64,000 bases of DNA from Garcia nutans (Eukaryota > Streptophyta > Magnoliopsida > Malpighiales > Euphorbiaceae), in the NCBI GenBank assembly GCA_947685225.1, contig CANTUV010000032.1, positions 27,659,501 through 27,723,500 on the forward strand, written 5' to 3'. How positions within the stretch are numbered: the stretch's first letter is position 1; each line of letters begins with the position of its first letter. This document shows positions 58,857 to 64,000 of the stretch, piece after piece. The position numbers were made by a program, and so were the translations under genes. Under the pieces are notes generated by a model. The model searched no databases. It saw only the letters and a list, made by a program, of their open reading frames with translations, and was not told where the DNA came from.

Positions 58857-59695
58857 CTCATGGAATGAAACCCTAAACATAACCAAGTCTTCTTTGGTTG
58901 CACTCAATTACATTATACACAATATATCATAATTCAAATGAATGTAATCCATGTTCTAAACACATATTTCACATGTTTATCACAATATTCATCTTAACAA
59001 CCCATCATCAACACATTTAATCACCTTCCACTTCAAAACCCAAAAAAAACAACATCACTTTTAACCTACCATCTTTAATCAAAACCAAACCAACACTAAA
59101 TTAACTCATAATCAATTTCAACATTTAGAAACTCATCTCAAACATACCAAATCATAATATTATCAAATTACAACACACTTCCAACATATCTTCAAAATAC
59201 CAAAGGAAAAACAAGAGAGTACTTACTTTAGATGAAGAAATTTCACAAATCTCCCACCAAATCCTTTGATTCCTCCTTCAATTTGAGCTTAGAACTTTAA
59301 GATCCTCTCTTGCTCTCTTGCTCCCTTTTGTCTTTGGATGAGCCGGCCACCATAAGAGAAAAGAAGAAAAGATGATAAAGAAAAGTCAAATTATCATCTC
59401 TTTAAATCTCCACCAAGCAATTCTAAAAAGGCAATTACCAACATACCCTCTTCTCACTTGTTCTAACTATCCTTCATCCACATGCCCTATTTAGTAATTG
59501 CACTCATCCCAAATTAAAAATATCTTCTCCCCTTGACTCTCCATTTGACCAACTTATATGTTATATATATTAACATATATACAACATATACATTCCATTA
59601 ACACAATCATTTCCTTTGCTAAAACATATGTACATTAAATTCAAATCAAACAACAATTGAATTAAAACTTCTAGGGCACACATGGGGATATTACA

Positions 59696-59712
59696 ATTCT
59701 CCCCCTCTAAAA
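59696..59712 (-). other. N5 polypurine tract
   Basis: Minus strand TTTTAGAGGGGGAGAAT next to the LTR start at 59695. Confidence 0.9.
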
Positions 59713-59741
59713 AGAAATTTCGTCCTCGAAATTACCTGATA

Positions 59742-62700
59742 TCAAGTCTGGAATAGTTGAGGATATTGATCTCGCATGGTTTGTTCACTCTCCCAAGTTG
59801 CTTCTTCTCTCCCATGATTCTTCCACAAAATCTTTACCAAAGGCACTTTCTTATTTCTCAACTCTTTCACATCACATGCCAAGATAGCAACTGGTTCTTC
59901 TTCGAATGTCAAATCTGGACTCACTTCAATAGATTCAATTGGCAACACATGAGATGGATCCGACCTATATCTCCTCAACATAGAAACATGAAATACATTA
60001 TGAATCCTTTCTAACTCAGGTGGCAAAGCAAGCCGATAAGCAACTGGCCCAACTCTTTCCAAAACTTCATACGGTCCAATGAAGCGAGGACTCAATTTCC
60101 CTTTCTGACCAAACCTCAAAATCTTCTTCCAAGGAGACACTTTTAAAAATACTTTATCTCCCACATTATATTCAATGTCTCTCCTCTTCAAATCTGAATA
60201 AGATTTTTGTCGGTCTGAAGCTGTTTTCAACCTCCCTCGAATCACTTTCACTTTCTCTTCAGTTTCTTTGACCAAATCAGGACCAATTAACTTACCTTCT
60301 CCAAGCTCATTCCAACATAAAGGTGTCCTACATCGTCTACCATATAATGCCTCGAATGGTGCCATACCAATGCTTGATTGGTGACTGTTGTTGTAATCAA
60401 ATTCAATAAGTGGTAAGAATCCATCCCAACTTCCAGAGAAATCAATAACACAGCTTCTCAACATGTCCTCGATAATCTGTATCACCCTCTCAGACTGCCC
60501 ATCTGTCTGCGGATGGAAAGCAGTACTGAAATGCAATCGAGAACCCAATGCACCATGTAAGCTCTTCCAAAACCTTGAAGTAAACCTGGGGTCTCGGTCA
60601 GACACTATAGAAATTGGGACACCATGCAGCTTCACAATCTCATGAATATACAGCTCAGCTAACCTCTCCAAAGAGTAATCCATCCGAACCGGAAGAAAAT
60701 GAGCTGTCTTAGTCAATCTGTCAACAATCACCCAAATAGCATCATGCTTTCTTTGTGTCAATGGCAGACCAGATACGAAATCCATGGTTACTCTATCCCA
60801 TTTCCATTCAGGCACTGCTAAAGGTTGAAGTAACCCTGTTGGAACTTGATGCTCAGCTTTTACCCTCTGACATGTGAGACATTTAGACAAAAAATCTGCA
60901 ATGTCTCTCTTCATACCAGACTACCAATAATGTTGTCTCAAATCATGATACATCTTTGTATTGCCCGGATGCATAGCAAATACTGATTGATGTGCTTCCT
61001 CTAGAATAATCCTTCTCAATTTAGCATCATCAGGTGCACACATTCTGTTCTTAAACCAAAGACTCCCATGACCTCTCACAATAAAATTTTGACCCTTTCC
61101 ATTCTGGCAATCTGAAATAATCTTCTGAATCTTCTCATCAGCCAATTAAGCCTCTTTAATATGATCCAACAATACTGGTTTCAAAAGCAACTGTGCCAAT
61201 AATGCACCATCATCACAAGATACAAAACTGGCATGCAATGCTCTCAACTCAACAAGCAACGAGAGCGAATAAGCAGTCAAACCTGCTAAAGACTTCCGAC
61301 TTAAGGCATCAGCCACAACATTTGCTTTACCAGGATGATAATCAATCAAACAGTCGTAGTCTTTAATCAACTCTAACCATCTCCTCTGTCGAAGATTTAG
61401 CTATCTTTGGACACCCAAATATTTTAAACTTTTATGATCAGTATAGATAAAACACTTCTCACCATACAAATAATGTCGCCAAATCTTCAATGCAAACACA
61501 ATGGCTGCCAACTCTAAATCATGGGTCGGATAATTGAGCTCATGCGGTTTCAACTGTCGAGAAGCATAAGCTATAACTTTACCTTCTTGCATCAGAATAC
61601 AACCCAAACCACTATGTGAAGCATCACTGTAAATCACATATGGTTTGCTTTCCACAGGTAAAGTAAGAACAGGCGCTTGAGTTAACATTTCTTTTAACTG
61701 ATTGAAGCTAGCCTGACACTGATCTGTACACACAAATCTAACTCCCTTTCGAAGCAATCTGGTAAGTGGAGTAGCTATCAAAGAAAATCCTTTTATAAAC
61801 CGTCGGTAATAGCCTGCCAAACCCAGAAAACTTCTAACTTCAGTCACAGATTTTGGTGGACTCCAATTCAAAATAGCTTCAACTTTACTCGGATCAACTC
61901 TAATACCCTCTGCTGAAACTATATGGCCAAGAAAAGTAACTTGGTCAAGCCAAAACTCACACTTCGACAGTTTAGCAAACAATTGCTTCTCTCTCAAAAT
62001 CTGCAGCACAATCCGCAGATGCTTATCATGCTCCTCCTCATTACGCGAATACACCAATATATCATCAATAAAGACCACTACAAACTGATCAAGATAGGGT
62101 CTAAACACCCTATTCATCAAATCTATAAAAACTGCAGGTGCATTCGTCAAACCAAAAGGCATAACTAGAAACTCATAATGCCCATACCTGGTCCGAAAGG
62201 CGGTCTTAGGAACATCTTCAGCTCTAACTCTCAACTGATGGTACCCTGATCTCAAATCATTTTTGGAAAACACTGCTGCACCTTTCAATTGATCAAAGAG
62301 ATCATCAATTCTAGGCAAATGATATTTATTTTTAATAGTCACCTTGTTCAATTGCCTATAATCGATACACAATCTCATAGTACCATCCTTCTTCTTCACA
62401 AATAAGAAAGGAGCTCCCCACGGTGAAACACTAGGGCGAACAAACCCTTTATCCAACAACTCCTGCAACTGCACTTTCAGTTCTCTCAGCTCAGCAGGTG
62501 CCATTCTATAAGGAGTAATGGAGATAGGAGTGGTACCAGGCAATAATTCAATACCAAACTCTACCTCTCTCTCTGGAGGCAACCCCGGCAACTCCTCTGG
62601 AAACACATCTGGGAACTCTGCAACTGTGGGTATATCATCAAGTTGAGAACTCTTTACTCTGATATCCACAACATAAGCAAGGTAAGCATCACACCCTTTT

Positions 62701-64000
62701 CTAATCAATCTCCTAGCTGCAACAGCTGAAACAAACAAGGATGCTAGCTGTCCCTGCTCACTAGCTACTAACACCTCTCTACCATCACTGGTTCTCAAGG
62801 TAACAATTTTCTTTTGGCAGTCAACCACAGCTCTATGTCTAGATAACCAGTCCATGCCTAGGATCACATCATATTCCTTAAAAGGCATCTCAATCAAATC
62901 CCCAAGAAACTCCTCACCTTGCACCATCACTGCACTATCTCGGTGCACTTTACTAACAATCACACTATGCCCTAACGGATTTGTCACCAATACATCAAAT
63001 CCTAGGGATTCAGCATGCACATCAGACACAGGCAAAATAGATGCACTAATATATGAATGTGTGGAACTCGGATCAATCAAAGCAAGTACTGAAATACCAA
63101 ATAAAGAAAAAGTACCAGCTATGACTGCCGAAGCATCTGGTTGCCTTTGCATCACATAAATCCTCTGAGAAGATCCAGCCTCCTCTGGTCTACTCTCCCT
63201 AGATGTAGAATCTCCTTTAGAACTGAACCCAGATCTACCTCCTCTGCTGAAAACTCTGCCTCCACGACCTCCCCTCACACTAGGTCGAGAAGCTGCAATA
63301 TCCACTGACATCCGCTCCTGTCTCTCAGGACAATCTCTAACAAAATGATCAGGCGACCCACATCTGAAACATACCCCTGTTACACCAGTCCTCCAACAAA
63401 GACCACCATGTGGTCTACCACAATGAATGCATATGGGCAAGGTGGATCTCTGCATCACTAGGGTCGGAGCACTCGCCACTGAAACTGTAGGTCTAGATCT
63501 ATGCCTCTGAAACTGTACTGACCTACCTGTTGGCCTCTGACTCCTACTAACCCGAGGAACAAAACTTCCTTTGCCTCTTTTCACAGATGAAGACCCTGCC
63601 TCAAACTGGGGCCTTCTAACCCTGATCTCTTCCTCTGAAGCAGCTGCAATAACCTGAGCTCTCTCCACACTCCTAGCCGCTGCCATAAGCTGGGAAAAAT
63701 CATGATATCTAGATCCAGCCACATGACACATGATAGAGGGTCTCAATCCCTCTTCAAATCTCCTGCATCTATCAATCTCATCAGATACAATACCCCCAGC
63801 ATAATGGCTCAATCGAATAAGCTCAACCTCATACTCAGTTACGGTCCGGTTATCTTGGTTTAAACTCAAAAACTCCATCTTCTTCATGTCTTTATACTCT
63901 ATTGGTGTTTATTTCAATTCAAACTCTCTTAGAAAATCAGCATAGGACAAAGTAGGCGGATCGTCCATAGCATGGGGCACTGTCTTCCACCAGTCATATG
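59742..64000 (-). pseudogene. gag-pol: N5 gag-pol, single frame with four stops, start outside window
   Basis: Tek-1 polyprotein, minus strand, from gag to the stop at 59742-59744 in one frame. Zinc knuckle CFRCGSPDHFVRDC (about 63371-63330), protease LIDPSSTHSYIS with Ser for the usual Gly after DP (about 63075), RT with SKNDLRSGYHQL and FIDDILVYS (about 62060), RNase H VIYSDASHSGLGC and YTDHKSLKYL, integrase HHCC finger (61000-60860), core MDFVSGLP, SDRDPRF, SERVIQ, and a C-terminal chromodomain (EEPVAILACDVKEL, EEATWESEQTM). Four nonsense codons (63909-63911, 61401-61403, 61146-61148, 60921-60923) and no frameshift. The 828-codon open stretch from 63887 to 61401 is the longest in the window. 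Gag start, leader and 5' LTR lie to the right of the window. Confidence 0.95.

Larger units (their letters stand above)
57476..59695 (-). mobile_element. N5 3' LTR, lacking its last 80 bp
   Basis: On the minus strand TGTAATATCCCC starts at 59695 after the purine tract. The LTR ends at 57476, about 80 bp before the expected TGTTACA, fused to the next LTR through TCCA. Dyad cluster 58685-58856, minisatellite 58074-58231, double hairpin 57741-57780, donor-like AAAGTAAGT 59228-59221. Confidence 0.9.

Noticed and set aside
54982..59695. Integrated two-LTR circle
   Set aside because: That would give two identical LTRs. These differ by clearly more than the LTR pairs of N3 or N4, so joining of two different insertions is simpler.
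1..64000. Host genes, tRNA, rRNA or other non-TE coding regions
   Set aside because: Every coding stretch with family likeness is gag, pol or Athila env-like. The tRNA-like matches are the retrotransposon primer sites only.

Overview
The window is plant nuclear heterochromatin made almost entirely of nested LTR retrotransposons and one large minisatellite array. I found no cellular protein gene, rRNA, tRNA or CRISPR. It looks like a eudicot with a TE-rich genome: Ty3/gypsy chromoviruses with a plant Tekay/Del-like layout (initiator-Met tRNA primer site, integrase with C-terminal chromodomain) and an Athila element with an env-like ORF. I do not commit to a species. Labels used below: Tek-1 (LTR starts TGTAATATCC), Tek-2 (LTR starts TGTCACGACAGG), Tek-3 (LTR starts TGTAACATCCCG), Ath-1 (Athila).

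Layout. 1-458: right end of a minus-strand Tek-1 LTR that cuts the protease region of N1. 459-4732: N1, a minus-strand Tek-1 element (gag-protease fragment, leader, 5' LTR), itself inserted into N2. 4733-8138: N2 (plus, Tek-2) protease to chromodomain. 8139-11229: a Tek-2 LTR followed at once by a primer site and the leader of a second Tek-2 unit, so two units share one LTR. 11915-24328: complete Ath-1 element N3 (LTRs 1727 and 1711 bp, TSD GGCTT) inserted in that leader. 24334-26675: the leader resumes, then gag, protease and part of RT. 26676-35410 and 50709-54981: one minisatellite array (about 67-bp unit, about 13 kb), split by N4. 35416-50703: N4, plus-strand Tek-1 with both LTRs (TSD TCAAG), containing a Tek-3 solo LTR (38856-41899, TSD GGTAG) and a mosaic solo LTR (43864-46573, TSD AGAAG). 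54982-59695: two fused minus-strand Tek-1 LTRs. 59696-64000: internal region of N5 (minus), running off the window.

All polyproteins are broken, but several keep one reading frame with only nonsense changes. By eye the LTR pairs of N3 and N4 differ by only about 1 percent, so these two insertions are young while their hosts are old.

The most interesting signals are shared by the LTRs rather than by the genes. All seven complete or nearly complete Tek LTRs contain a consensus-like splice donor, and acceptors lie just upstream of the gag starts, which suggests a 5'-UTR intron running from the LTR across the primer site. A pair of adjacent hairpins is conserved with compensating base changes. 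Clusters of a GACACGGCC/GGCCGTGTC dyad occur in both Tek-1 and Athila, and in N3 one lies in front of the env-like ORF as well as in the LTR.
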